DNA from: Nocardioides sp. Root240
GTDB taxonomy: Bacteria; Actinomycetota; Actinomycetes; Propionibacteriales; Nocardioidaceae
Assembly (NCBI RefSeq): GCF_001428825.1
Contig: NZ_LMIT01000014.1
Coordinates: 37,785 to 89,600 of the forward strand
Length of the DNA stretch: 51,816 nt
Direction: 5' to 3'
Positions 40,513 to 48,405 of the stretch are shown in pieces; within the stretch, counting starts at the first letter, position 1, and each line of letters opens with the position of its first letter. Both the position numbers and the translations under genes were made by a program. The notes beneath the pieces are model-generated. The model ran no database searches. It saw only the letters and a list, made by a program, of their open reading frames with translations, and was not told the DNA's origin.

Positions 40513-40595
40513 CGGCACTCGCTCCGCTCGCGCATGTGGCGCCACCAGCTCTGCTTCGCCCGACAACCCATGCTTCGCGTGCCAGAATCCCCGCC

Positions 40596-41036
40596 GTGAC
40601 CAACGTCGTGGAGCAGAGCGTCGAGATCGACGCGCCCGTCAGCAAGGTGTTCGCGTACGTCGACGACTTCACCACGACCAAGGACTGGATGTACGGCCTG
40701 ACCAAGATCGCCCCGGTCACCGACCAGCTCCACGGCGTCGGCGCCCAGTACGACGGGATCATGAAGGTCGGCGTGCCGCTCAAGGCCCGCATCCGGTGCA
40801 CCGCCTGGGAGCAGGACGCACTGATCGAGCTGACCTCGGTCAAGGGCATCCAGACCACCCAGCGCTGGAGCTTCACCGACCTCGGCGGCGACCGGACCCG
40901 CGTCGACGCCTGGGTCAGCTACACCCTGCCCGGCGGACCTGCGGGCAAGGCGATCGCGGCGGCGGTCAAGCCGGTCGTCGGCATCGCCGTGAAGCACACG
41001 AGCGAGACGCTCGTGCGCAACGTGCTGGCTCTCTGA
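40596..41036 (+). CDS. SRPBCC (START-like) family protein
   Basis: 146 residues with the polyketide-cyclase/START-like pattern: VEQSVEIDAPVSKVFAYVDDFTTTKDWMYGLTKI, then a beta sheet and a C-terminal helix ending GIAVKHTSETLVRNVLAL. It binds a hydrophobic ligand in a cavity; function unknown. GTG at 40596 has CAGAAT 7 bases upstream. The preceding 83-base gap shows nothing else. Confidence 0.85.
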   Translation: MTNVVEQSVEIDAPVSKVFAYVDDFTTTKDWMYGLTKIAPVTDQLHGVGAQYDGIMKVGVPLKARIRCTAWEQDALIELTSVKGIQTTQRWSFTDLGGDRTRVDAWVSYTLPGGPAGKAIAAAVKPVVGIAVKHTSETLVRNVLAL

Positions 41037-41118
41037 GTCCGCCGAGAAAGTCGGTCGCGCGAGCCAACCGATCCGCTCCGGCCCCGGTCCTGCAGGGTGA
41101 GAGACAACGGAGGTGGCG

Positions 41119-41625
41119 GTGGGCACTCGACGACGAGATGCGGAGTTCACGGAGTTCGTCGCGTCGCGACGGGTGCGGCTGCACCGCACGGCGTACCTGC
41201 TGTGCGGTGACCCGCACCGGGCGGAGGACATCGTCCAGCAGGCGCTGGCGAAGCTCTACGTCTCGTGGCCGCGCGTACGACGGGCCGACTCCGTCGACGC
41301 CTACGCCCGCCGCAGCGTGCTCAACGCCTTCCTCGATGACGGCGCCCGCGGCTGGCGTCGCGAGGTGGTCGCCGAGATCCAGGACCGCGCGCAGGCCGAC
41401 CCGCTGACGCACGAGGACTCCGACGCGCTCTGGCAGGCGCTGCGTGAGCTCCCGCCGGGCCAGCGCCGGGTGGTCGTGCTGCGGCACTACTGGGGGCTGT
41501 CGGTCGAGGAGACCGCCGCCGACCTCGGCGTCAGCCCCGGCACCGTCAAGAGCCAGACCTCCGCCGCTCTCGCCCGACTGCGGGACGTCCTCGTCCCCGC
41601 CGACGCGACAGGAGACCACCGATGA
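41119..41625 (+). CDS. SigE-family RNA polymerase sigma factor (second copy)
   Basis: 168 residues: region 2 (DAEFTEFVASRRVRLHRTAYLLCGDPHRAEDIVQQALAKLYVSWPRV) and region 4 (LRELPPGQRRVVVLRHYWGLSVEETAADLGVSPGTVKSQTSAALARLRDVL). GTG at 41119 is chosen because GGAGG (41109-41113) is 5 bases upstream; GTG at 41113 overlaps that site. Same gene order as the pair at 14763-15949, with an ATGA overlap to the next gene. Confidence 0.92.
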   Translation: MGTRRRDAEFTEFVASRRVRLHRTAYLLCGDPHRAEDIVQQALAKLYVSWPRVRRADSVDAYARRSVLNAFLDDGARGWRREVVAEIQDRAQADPLTHEDSDALWQALRELPPGQRRVVVLRHYWGLSVEETAADLGVSPGTVKSQTSAALARLRDVLVPADATGDHR

Positions 41626-42239
41626 CCGAGGCCCAGCTGACCGAGCAGATCCACCGCCTCGCCGAGGGCCTCGAGGCACCACCCGGTGACGCCGACGGCG
41701 ACCTGGTCCGGGGGCGGGCACGGCTGCGCCGCCGTCGTACGACGCTCGCGGGCGGCGTGCTCACCGTCGCGCTGGCCGGAGGGCTGGCCTGGTCCGCGCT
41801 CGACACCGACAGCGCACCTCCCGTGGCGGGGGAGCCGGCGACGATCCAGCCGGGTGCGCCCGCCGACCTGCGGGACGACCTGGAGGCGAGGGTGCGCGAG
41901 CTCGCCGCCCCCACGCGCAGCCGGGAGGACGAGCTGCCCGCGATCACGGTGCGCCAGCTCCGGTGGATCACCGATGCGCTGGTGGACCGCGTGTCAGGGC
42001 CCCTGGGATGGCTCTCGGTCGGCACCTCCGACTCGTGGCGGGCGAGTGGCGCGGAGGCCTGCCCGCGGGGATGGACGTGCGAGGACGCGCAGGTCCGTGG
42101 CGCCGACCGGGCCCGGTGGGCCGAGGCGGGCACGGTGCACCAGCTCGCGGTCGAGGTCGACGGCCACGTCCACCTGTTCACCCTCAACGGGGCCGACGAG
42201 CGACCGGCGGAGGTCGCCTGGGGCGGCACTCGCCCTTAA
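41622..42239 (+). CDS. Single-pass membrane protein, putative partner of the sigma factor
   Basis: 205 residues: cytoplasmic part with RGRARLRRRRT before one membrane segment (about 42-60), then an extracytoplasmic domain with a Cys pair (EACPRGWTCED), probably a disulfide. There is no zinc anti-sigma motif. It overlaps the sigma gene by ATGA and so is co-translated. An anti-sigma role is inferred from order and topology only. Confidence 0.68.
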   Translation: MTEAQLTEQIHRLAEGLEAPPGDADGDLVRGRARLRRRRTTLAGGVLTVALAGGLAWSALDTDSAPPVAGEPATIQPGAPADLRDDLEARVRELAAPTRSREDELPAITVRQLRWITDALVDRVSGPLGWLSVGTSDSWRASGAEACPRGWTCEDAQVRGADRARWAEAGTVHQLAVEVDGHVHLFTLNGADERPAEVAWGGTRP

Positions 42240-42272
42240 CCGCTGACGTGCGGGTGGGAGAATGTCCCCGCT

Positions 42273-45200
42273 GTGAAGATCTCCTACCCGCCCGACCTGC
42301 CGGTCAGTGCCCGCCGTGACGACATCGCCGCCGCGATCCGCGACCACCAGGTCGTGATCGTGGCGGGCGAGACCGGCTCCGGCAAGACCACCCAGCTCCC
42401 GAAGATCTGCCTCGAGCTGGGCCGCGGTACGCCGGGCGAGGACGGCCGGCCGCGGATGATCGGCCACACCCAGCCCCGGCGGATCGCGGCGCGCTCGGTC
42501 TCCGAGCGGATCGCCGAGGAGCTCGGCACCGAGCTCGGCGACGTGGTCGGCTACCAGGTGCGGTTCACCGACAAGACGTCGAAGCAGAGCCGCATCAAGC
42601 TGATGACCGACGGCATCCTGCTGGCCGAGCTGCAGCGCGACCGCCTGCTGCGCCGCTACGACACGATCATCATCGACGAGGCCCATGAGCGCAGCCTCAA
42701 CATCGACTTCCTGCTGGGCTACCTGCGCCAGCTGCTGCCCAGGCGCCCCGACCTCAAGATCATCATCACCAGCGCGACGATCGATCCTGAGCGCTTCGCC
42801 CAGCACTTCGCCGACGTCCGGACGGGCGAGCCTGCGCCGATCGTCGAGGTGTCCGGCCGCACCTATCCGGTGGAGATCCGGTACCGCCCCCTGATGGACC
42901 TGCCGGAGGACGACGCCGACGGGGAGCCGATCGTCAGGGACCAGACCGAGGCGATCGTCGACGCGGTCAAGGAGCTCTCGGCCGAGGGCCCCGGCGACAT
43001 CCTCGTGTTCCTGCCCGGCGAGCGGGAGATCCGCGACACCGCCGAGGCGCTCGCCCCGCTGGGAGACGGGATTCGGGGAGTCGACGTCCTGCCGCTCTAC
43101 AGCCGGCTCTCGGCCGCCGAGCAGCACCGGGTCTTCGCGCCGGCGAAGGGGTCGCGTCGCCGCGTCGTCCTGGCCACGAACGTCGCCGAGACCTCGCTGA
43201 CCGTGCCCGGCATCCGCTACGTCATCGACACCGGCGTGGCCCGCATCTCGCGCTACTCCGCCCGCACGAAGGTCCAGCGGCTGCCCATCGAGCCGATCAG
43301 CCAGGCCTCGGCCAACCAGCGCTCGGGCCGCTGCGGTCGCGTCGCGGCCGGCATCGCCGTCCGGCTGTACGACGAGGAGGACTTCGAGGCGCGTCCGGAG
43401 TTCACCGACCCCGAGATCCTGCGCACCAACCTCGCCTCGGTCATCCTGCAGATGACCTCGCTCGGCCTCGGTGACATCGCGCGCTTCCCCTTCGTCGAGC
43501 CGCCGGACCGCCGCAACGTGCAGGCCGGCGTCCAGCTCCTCGAGGAGCTCGGCGCGGTCTCCGCGAAGGGCGATCTGACGAAGACGGGCCGGCGGCTGGC
43601 ACGGCTGCCCATCGACCCGCGGCTGGGCCGGATGCTGCTCGAGGCCGAGCGCCTCGGCTGCGTGCGCGACGTGCTGGTCATCGTGGCGGCGCTCTCGCTG
43701 CAGGACCCCCGTGAGCGGCCCGGTGCCGACCACCCGGTGGAGCAGGCGCAGGCCGACCAGCTGCACGCCCGGTTCAAGGCCGAGCGCTCGGACTTCCTCA
43801 CCTGGCTCAACCTCTGGAACCACCTGCGCCAGCAGCAGAAGGAGCTCTCCGGCAGCGCCTTCCGCCGGATGTGCAAGCGCGAGTTCCTCAACTACCTGCG
43901 GGTGCGGGAGTGGCAGGAGTTCGTCGCCCAGCTGCGCCAGGTCACCAAGGAGATGGGCGTCCGGCTCGAGGCCCCGGGCGACGTCCCCGACGCCGACGGC
44001 ATCCACCAGGCCCTGCTGTCCGGGCTGCTGTCGCACGTCGGCCTGCTGGAGGAGCGCGAGAAGTCCAGCAGGTCGGGGCCCGGCGCCCGCAAGGACGGCC
44101 GGCGCCCGGGACCGCGGGAGTACCTCGGCGCCCGCGGCGCGCGCTTCGCGATCTTCCCCGGCAGCGGACTGGCGCGGAAGAACCCGCAGTTCCTGATGGC
44201 CGGCGAGCTCGTCGAGACCGGCCGGCTCTGGGCCCGCCAGAACGCCGAGATCCAGCCCGAATGGGCCGAGCGCCTCGGCGCACACCTGGTGAAGCGGTCC
44301 TACTCCGAGCCGCACTGGTCGCGCAAGCGGCAGGCCGTCATGGCCAACGAGCGGGTCACCCTCTACGGCGTGCCGCTGGCCGCGGACCGTCCGGTCAACT
44401 ACGCCCGGATCGACCCCGAGCTGTCTCGAGAGCTGTTCATCCGGCACGCGCTGGTCCACGGCGAGTGGGACACCCGCCACCACTTCCTGCGCGACAACAA
44501 GCGCCTGCTCGAGGAGGCCGAGGAGCTCGAGCACCGCGCCCGGCGTCGCGACCTCGTCGTCGACGAGCACACCCTCTTCGACTTCTACGACGCCCGCGTG
44601 CCCGCCGACGCGGTCAGCGGGGCGCACTTCGACCGCTGGTGGCGCGACGAGCGCCGCAAGCAGCCGAACCTGCTGACCTTCGACCCCGCGATGCTCACGC
44701 ACGACGCCGCGGAGGAGGTCTCTGAGGCCGACTACCCGGAGGAGTGGTCGGTCGCGGGCGGGCTCACCTTCCCGATCAGCTACCACTTCGAGCCGGGCGC
44801 CCAGGACGACGGGCTGACGATCGACATCCCCGTGTCGACGCTCAACCGGGTCGACGACGACGACTTCTCGTGGATCGTGCCCGGACTGCGCGAGCAGCTC
44901 GTGGTCGAGCTGATCCGCGGCCTGCCGAAGGCGCTGCGGGTGAACTTCGTGCCGGCGCCGAACACCGCGCGCGAGTTCCTCGCCGCCGTACCTGCGGGGG
45001 AGGAGGCGCTGCTCGGCGCGCTCGAGCGCTACCTCCGCTCCACGACGGGCATCCACGTGCCGCGCGACGCGTGGGACCTGGCCGCGCTGCCGGCGCACCT
45101 CTCGCCGACCTACCGGGTCGTCGACGAGCGCGGCAGGGTGCAGGGCCGCGGCAAGTCGCTCGCCGACCTCAAGGCGCCGCTCCAGCCGCAGTTCGACGAG

Positions 45201-46109
45201 GCCCTCGCGGCGGTCGCCTCCGACTCCGGGGTCGCGCGCACCGGCGAGACCGACTGGGTCTTCGACGAGATCCCGGTGACCGCGACCTGGACCCGCGCCG
45301 GCCACGAGGTCGAGGCCTTCCCCGGGCTGGTCGACGAGGGCACGACCGTCGGCCTGCAGGTCTCCGGATCTGCCGACGAGCGCGACGCGCGCCACCGGCT
45401 CGGCGTGGTGCGCCTGCTCCTCCTGGCCCTCGGCAACGGCCCGACCAAGGGCATCGCCGACGCGCTCTCCAACGCCGAGAAGCTCGGCCTCGCCGGCACG
45501 CCGTACCCGTCCACGCAGGCGCTGCTCGCCGACTGCCTCCGCGCCGTCGTCGTCGACGCCGTCGACGCCCGCGAGCCGGTCCGCACCCGCGAGGGGTACG
45601 ACGCCCTGCTCGCCGCGCTGCGCACGAGCGCCGCCAGCGAGGTGCGCGCCACCCTGGCCGAGCTGCTGCGCGTGCTCGAGGTGTGGCGCGAGGTCGACCG
45701 GCTGCTCAGCGGCCGCGCCGACCTCCCGCTGCTGCCGGCCCTCACCGACCTGCAGGGCCAGCTCGGCCGGCTGGTCTTCGACGGCTTCGTCGGTGAGGCG
45801 GGCACGACGCGGCTGCGACGCCACCGCACCTACCTGGCGGCGATGCGCGAGCGTCGTACCGCGCTCGAGAACGGTGGCCCCGCTGCGCTGGCCAAGGACC
45901 GGCAGCGGATGGACCTGGTCCAGCCGATGCAGGAGGCCTGGCTGGCGCGTGTCGACGCGCTGCCCGAGGGGCGCCCGCCGGGGGCAGGGCTGCGCGCGAT
46001 CCGCTGGATGCTGGAGGAGTACCGCGTCTCGCAGTGGGCGCAGCAGCTCGGCGTGGACGGCCCCGTCTCCGACGTACGCCTGCGCAAGGCCTTCGACGCG
46101 CTCGGCTGA
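42273..46109 (+). CDS. hrpA: ATP-dependent RNA helicase HrpA (DEAH box)
   Basis: 1278 residues, typical for HrpA. Order: Walker A AGETGSGKTTQLPK (about 31-44), GHTQPRRIAARSVSERIAEEL, IIIDEAHERSLN (DEAH), ITSATI, then the second RecA domain with LPGEREIRDTAEAL, ATNVAETSLTVPGIRYVID and SANQRSGRCGRV. The winged-helix/ratchet and OB regions follow, then a long C-terminal DUF3418-type domain (from about 700: FDFYDARVPADAVSG, LTFPISYHFEPGAQDDGL, IPVSTLNRV). Involved in RNA processing and in rescuing stalled or collided ribosomes in E. coli. GTG at 42273 is used. Confidence 0.96.
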   Translation: MKISYPPDLPVSARRDDIAAAIRDHQVVIVAGETGSGKTTQLPKICLELGRGTPGEDGRPRMIGHTQPRRIAARSVSERIAEELGTELGDVVGYQVRFTDKTSKQSRIKLMTDGILLAELQRDRLLRRYDTIIIDEAHERSLNIDFLLGYLRQLLPRRPDLKIIITSATIDPERFAQHFADVRTGEPAPIVEVSGRTYPVEIRYRPLMDLPEDDADGEPIVRDQTEAIVDAVKELSAEGPGDILVFLPGEREIRDTAEALAPLGDGIRGVDVLPLYSRLSAAEQHRVFAPAKGSRRRVVLATNVAETSLTVPGIRYVIDTGVARISRYSARTKVQRLPIEPISQASANQRSGRCGRVAAGIAVRLYDEEDFEARPEFTDPEILRTNLASVILQMTSLGLGDIARFPFVEPPDRRNVQAGVQLLEELGAVSAKGDLTKTGRRLARLPIDPRLGRMLLEAERLGCVRDVLVIVAALSLQDPRERPGADHPVEQAQADQLHARFKAERSDFLTWLNLWNHLRQQQKELSGSAFRRMCKREFLNYLRVREWQEFVAQLRQVTKEMGVRLEAPGDVPDADGIHQALLSGLLSHVGLLEEREKSSRSGPGARKDGRRPGPREYLGARGARFAIFPGSGLARKNPQFLMAGELVETGRLWARQNAEIQPEWAERLGAHLVKRSYSEPHWSRKRQAVMANERVTLYGVPLAADRPVNYARIDPELSRELFIRHALVHGEWDTRHHFLRDNKRLLEEAEELEHRARRRDLVVDEHTLFDFYDARVPADAVSGAHFDRWWRDERRKQPNLLTFDPAMLTHDAAEEVSEADYPEEWSVAGGLTFPISYHFEPGAQDDGLTIDIPVSTLNRVDDDDFSWIVPGLREQLVVELIRGLPKALRVNFVPAPNTAREFLAAVPAGEEALLGALERYLRSTTGIHVPRDAWDLAALPAHLSPTYRVVDERGRVQGRGKSLADLKAPLQPQFDEALAAVASDSGVARTGETDWVFDEIPVTATWTRAGHEVEAFPGLVDEGTTVGLQVSGSADERDARHRLGVVRLLLLALGNGPTKGIADALSNAEKLGLAGTPYPSTQALLADCLRAVVVDAVDAREPVRTREGYDALLAALRTSAASEVRATLAELLRVLEVWREVDRLLSGRADLPLLPALTDLQGQLGRLVFDGFVGEAGTTRLRRHRTYLAAMRERRTALENGGPAALAKDRQRMDLVQPMQEAWLARVDALPEGRPPGAGLRAIRWMLEEYRVSQWAQQLGVDGPVSDVRLRKAFDALG

Positions 46110-46117
46110 GCGGTTCG

Positions 46118-46160
46118 AGGCGGCACCAGGCGGCACCAGGCGGCACCAGGCGGCACTAGG
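46118..46160 (+). repeat. Four 10-bp tandem repeats
   Basis: Unit AGGCGGCACC repeated at 46118, 46128, 46138 and 46148 (the last ends in T) with a trailing AGG. The fourth unit runs into TAGGCT (46157-46162), the probable -10 box of the next gene. Confidence 0.85.
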
Positions 46161-46168
46161 CTGGTCCG

Positions 46169-46774
46169 ATGGCCGACCGCCCCCACCACAAGCCCGTCCC
46201 GCGGGAGGCTGCCTTCTTCGACGAGCAGCAGGACGGCGTCGATCCCGCCCTGGTGACCGAGGCCGCCGAGCGTGCCGCGGTGCTGCTGGTCCGCGGCGCC
46301 CACGACAGCGGTGACGCCGACGTCGCCGAGCGCCTGGTCCACCTCGCCGACACCGAGGGCATCGAGGCGATCGCGGAGGTCTGGTCGCACGCCGCCGCCG
46401 ACTCGCTCGCCGGCTGCCTGTGGCGCCTCTACCTCCTCCGGTCGTGGGTCTACGCGGACCCGGCCGGCGTCGCGCGCCAGTTCGACGCGGGCCGGTCGAG
46501 CGCGGAGTTCGCCCAGGTGGTCGCGGGCGTCGCCGACCCGCCCGGCCCCGATGAGCTTCGTCACATGGTCGACGAGGTGCTGCGCGGCATCGCGTCGAGC
46601 GACTTCGCCGACGTCCTGTTCCGTGCGGCCGCGTTCGCGCGGGTGGTGGCGGCCGGACGAGCCGGTCTGGCGGAGGTCGCCGACGCCGACGTACGCCGCA
46701 TGCTGGCGCTCGCCGAGCAGCTCGAGGCGGCGGGTCATGTGGAGCTGGCGCGCGGACTGGGGTCGACCGACTAG
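46169..46774 (+). CDS. Conserved hypothetical helical protein
   Basis: 201 residues, soluble, mostly helical, Ala/Arg/Asp-rich: DEQQDGVDPALVTEAAERAAVLLVRGAHDSGDADVAERLVHLADTEGIEAIAEVWSHAAADSLAGCLWRLYLLRSWVYADP. It resembles a conserved actinobacterial protein found next to hrpA/hemE-region genes; no function is recognised. TAGGCT lies 6 bases before the ATG, so it is probably leaderless. Confidence 0.72.
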   Translation: MADRPHHKPVPREAAFFDEQQDGVDPALVTEAAERAAVLLVRGAHDSGDADVAERLVHLADTEGIEAIAEVWSHAAADSLAGCLWRLYLLRSWVYADPAGVARQFDAGRSSAEFAQVVAGVADPPGPDELRHMVDEVLRGIASSDFADVLFRAAAFARVVAAGRAGLAEVADADVRRMLALAEQLEAAGHVELARGLGSTD

Positions 46775-46825
46775 AGTAGGCAGTCGAGCACGCCGGGTCG
46801 CGGCAGCCCCGGGTCCCAAAAACAA

Positions 46826-46857
46826 GCCGCTACGAGCGGCCCTGCGCCGTGAGGCGC
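46826..46857. other. Two adjacent small hairpins in the gap before the solute-binding protein gene
   Basis: GCCGCT-ACG-AGCGGC (46826-46840) followed by GCGCC-GTGA-GGCGC (about 46844-46857), preceded by a short A-run (CCCAAAAACA). No T-run. The 190-base gap holds no gene. A TAGGGT box (46917-46922) nearer the gene is its likely -10. Confidence 0.4.
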
Positions 46858-46965
46858 TCCCGGCCCGGTGTGCTCGATCTCCCGGTTCCACCACGAGGCG
46901 TCAGCAGACGTCTGGGTAGGGTGGCCGAGGATTCCGCCACGGGCGGGGAGAGCGAGGGAACGCGC

Positions 46966-48405
46966 GTGGCTCGGTTCGACTGGCGCACGGGTGCCGTGGT
47001 CGTCGTCGTCGCAGTGACGGTGCTGATCGGCATGATGGTGCTGGCCGAGGGCACCGAGGAGAAGACTCCTCGCCCGCGGCCCAGCGAGCCGGCGCTGACC
47101 GAGCTCGACTTCGCCGTGTGGGGCACCACGGAGGAGATCGCCGCCTACCAGTCGGTGGTCGACACCTACAACGCCAAGAGCCTGGACACCAACGTCACCA
47201 TCTCGTCCTGGCCGACGGTCGCGGCGATGCTGACCGACGTGCGCTCGGGCAGGGCGAAGCCGGACCTCTACCTGCTGCCGCGCTCCGAGCTGGCCGAGAC
47301 GATCGCGGAGAAGCGCAACCTGCCGCTGCTCGACCTCGTCGCCGAGCGCGAGATCCCGATCGGTGACGACTTCGCCCGGGAGGCCGTCGAGGCGTTCTCG
47401 GTCGACAACGACCTGCAGTGCATGCCCTACACGGTCTCGCCGATGGTCATCTACTACAACACCAAGCTCGTCGACTTCGACGCGATGGCGGCCGAGGACC
47501 TGCCGGTCCCGAAGCCCGACCACCTCGCGTGGAACTTCGCCGAGTTCAGGGCGGCCGCCGAGTTCGCGAGCCGCCCGCGCCTCAACACCCGCGGCGTCCA
47601 CATCGACCCGACCCTGCGCGGGCTGGCGCCGTTCATCTACTCCGGCGGCGGCCAGGTCTTCAACGAGGCCGACGAGCCGACCAGCCTCACCCTCGGCGAG
47701 GACGGCTCGGTCGACGCCCTGCGCCAGACCCTCGAGCTGCTGCGCGACCCGCGGCTCACGCTGTCGACCAAGCAGCTCGCGCAGCGCCCGGCGCTGAAGT
47801 GGTTCGAGCGCGGCAAGCTCGGCATGATCGCCGGCTTCCGCAACCTCACCCCGCAGCTGCGGGCATCCGGCGTCGACTTCGACGTGATGCCGATGCCGAA
47901 CCTCGGCTCCGCGCAGACCGTCGGCGACCTCAACGGCATCTGCCTGTCGCGCGGCAAGGCCAGTCGCACCGGTGCCGCCGCCAACTTCCTGAGCTATCTC
48001 GTCGAGGACGACGCCGTCGGCACGCTCGCCGAGACCGGCTACATCGAGCCGGCCAAGCGCACGGTCGCCCTGAGTGACCAGTTCCTGCAGCCCGACCTGA
48101 TGCCCGAGCACGCGGTGGTCTTCACCAACGCGGTGCGCAGCATCGTGCCGTCGCCGCTCATGCAGCAGGGTGCCGAGCTGCGCGCACTGGTCGACCCGGA
48201 CATCGAGGACCTGCTCACGACGCCGTTCTTCAAGGACCTGCGGGAGTCCCTGCTGGCGATCGACGAGAAGTCGCGCTCGCTGCTCGACCCGGACTACGAG
48301 CCGTCGGACGCACCGTCGGAGGGCTCGTCGGACGGTACGTCGCCGTCGGGCACCGCTTCGTCGTCGGCGTCCTCCTCGGCCACCGACGACCGCGAGCGCG
48401 ACTGA
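46966..48405 (+). CDS. Extracellular solute-binding protein, membrane-anchored, orphan
   Basis: 479 residues. A short basic start, one membrane segment (about 10-28) without lipobox, then a sugar-type solute-binding fold: ELDFAVWGTTEEIAAYQSVVDTYNAKS, CMPYTVSPMVIYYNTKLVD, SGGGQVFNEADEPTSLTL, WFERGKLGMIAGFRNLTPQL and VEDDAVGTLAETGYIEPAKR. It ends in a Ser/Asp/Gly-rich low-complexity tail (about residues 440-479). No permease or ATPase genes are nearby. GTG at 46966 follows GAGGGA by 6 bases. The last 112 bases overlap the 3' end of the opposing ribonuclease D gene. Confidence 0.83.
   Translation: MARFDWRTGAVVVVVAVTVLIGMMVLAEGTEEKTPRPRPSEPALTELDFAVWGTTEEIAAYQSVVDTYNAKSLDTNVTISSWPTVAAMLTDVRSGRAKPDLYLLPRSELAETIAEKRNLPLLDLVAEREIPIGDDFAREAVEAFSVDNDLQCMPYTVSPMVIYYNTKLVDFDAMAAEDLPVPKPDHLAWNFAEFRAAAEFASRPRLNTRGVHIDPTLRGLAPFIYSGGGQVFNEADEPTSLTLGEDGSVDALRQTLELLRDPRLTLSTKQLAQRPALKWFERGKLGMIAGFRNLTPQLRASGVDFDVMPMPNLGSAQTVGDLNGICLSRGKASRTGAAANFLSYLVEDDAVGTLAETGYIEPAKRTVALSDQFLQPDLMPEHAVVFTNAVRSIVPSPLMQQGAELRALVDPDIEDLLTTPFFKDLRESLLAIDEKSRSLLDPDYEPSDAPSEGSSDGTSPSGTASSSASSSATDDRERD

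Noticed and set aside
41073..41103. An ECF promoter before the second sigma factor like that at 14729.
   Set aside because: GTGAGAG is present but there is no GCAACC at the right spacing; the nearest AACC is 27 bases away.
41994..46136. A very long open frame (1380 codons) on the minus strand opposite hrpA.
   Set aside because: Its translation is low-complexity Arg/Gly/Val/Leu without any domain, and the plus strand encodes a full HrpA. It is a GC-rich shadow frame, as are many other long antisense frames in this window.
46826..46857. A small structured RNA from the paired hairpins.
   Set aside because: Stems are short, GC-rich hairpins arise easily at this composition, and no promoter or terminator pattern supports a separate RNA.
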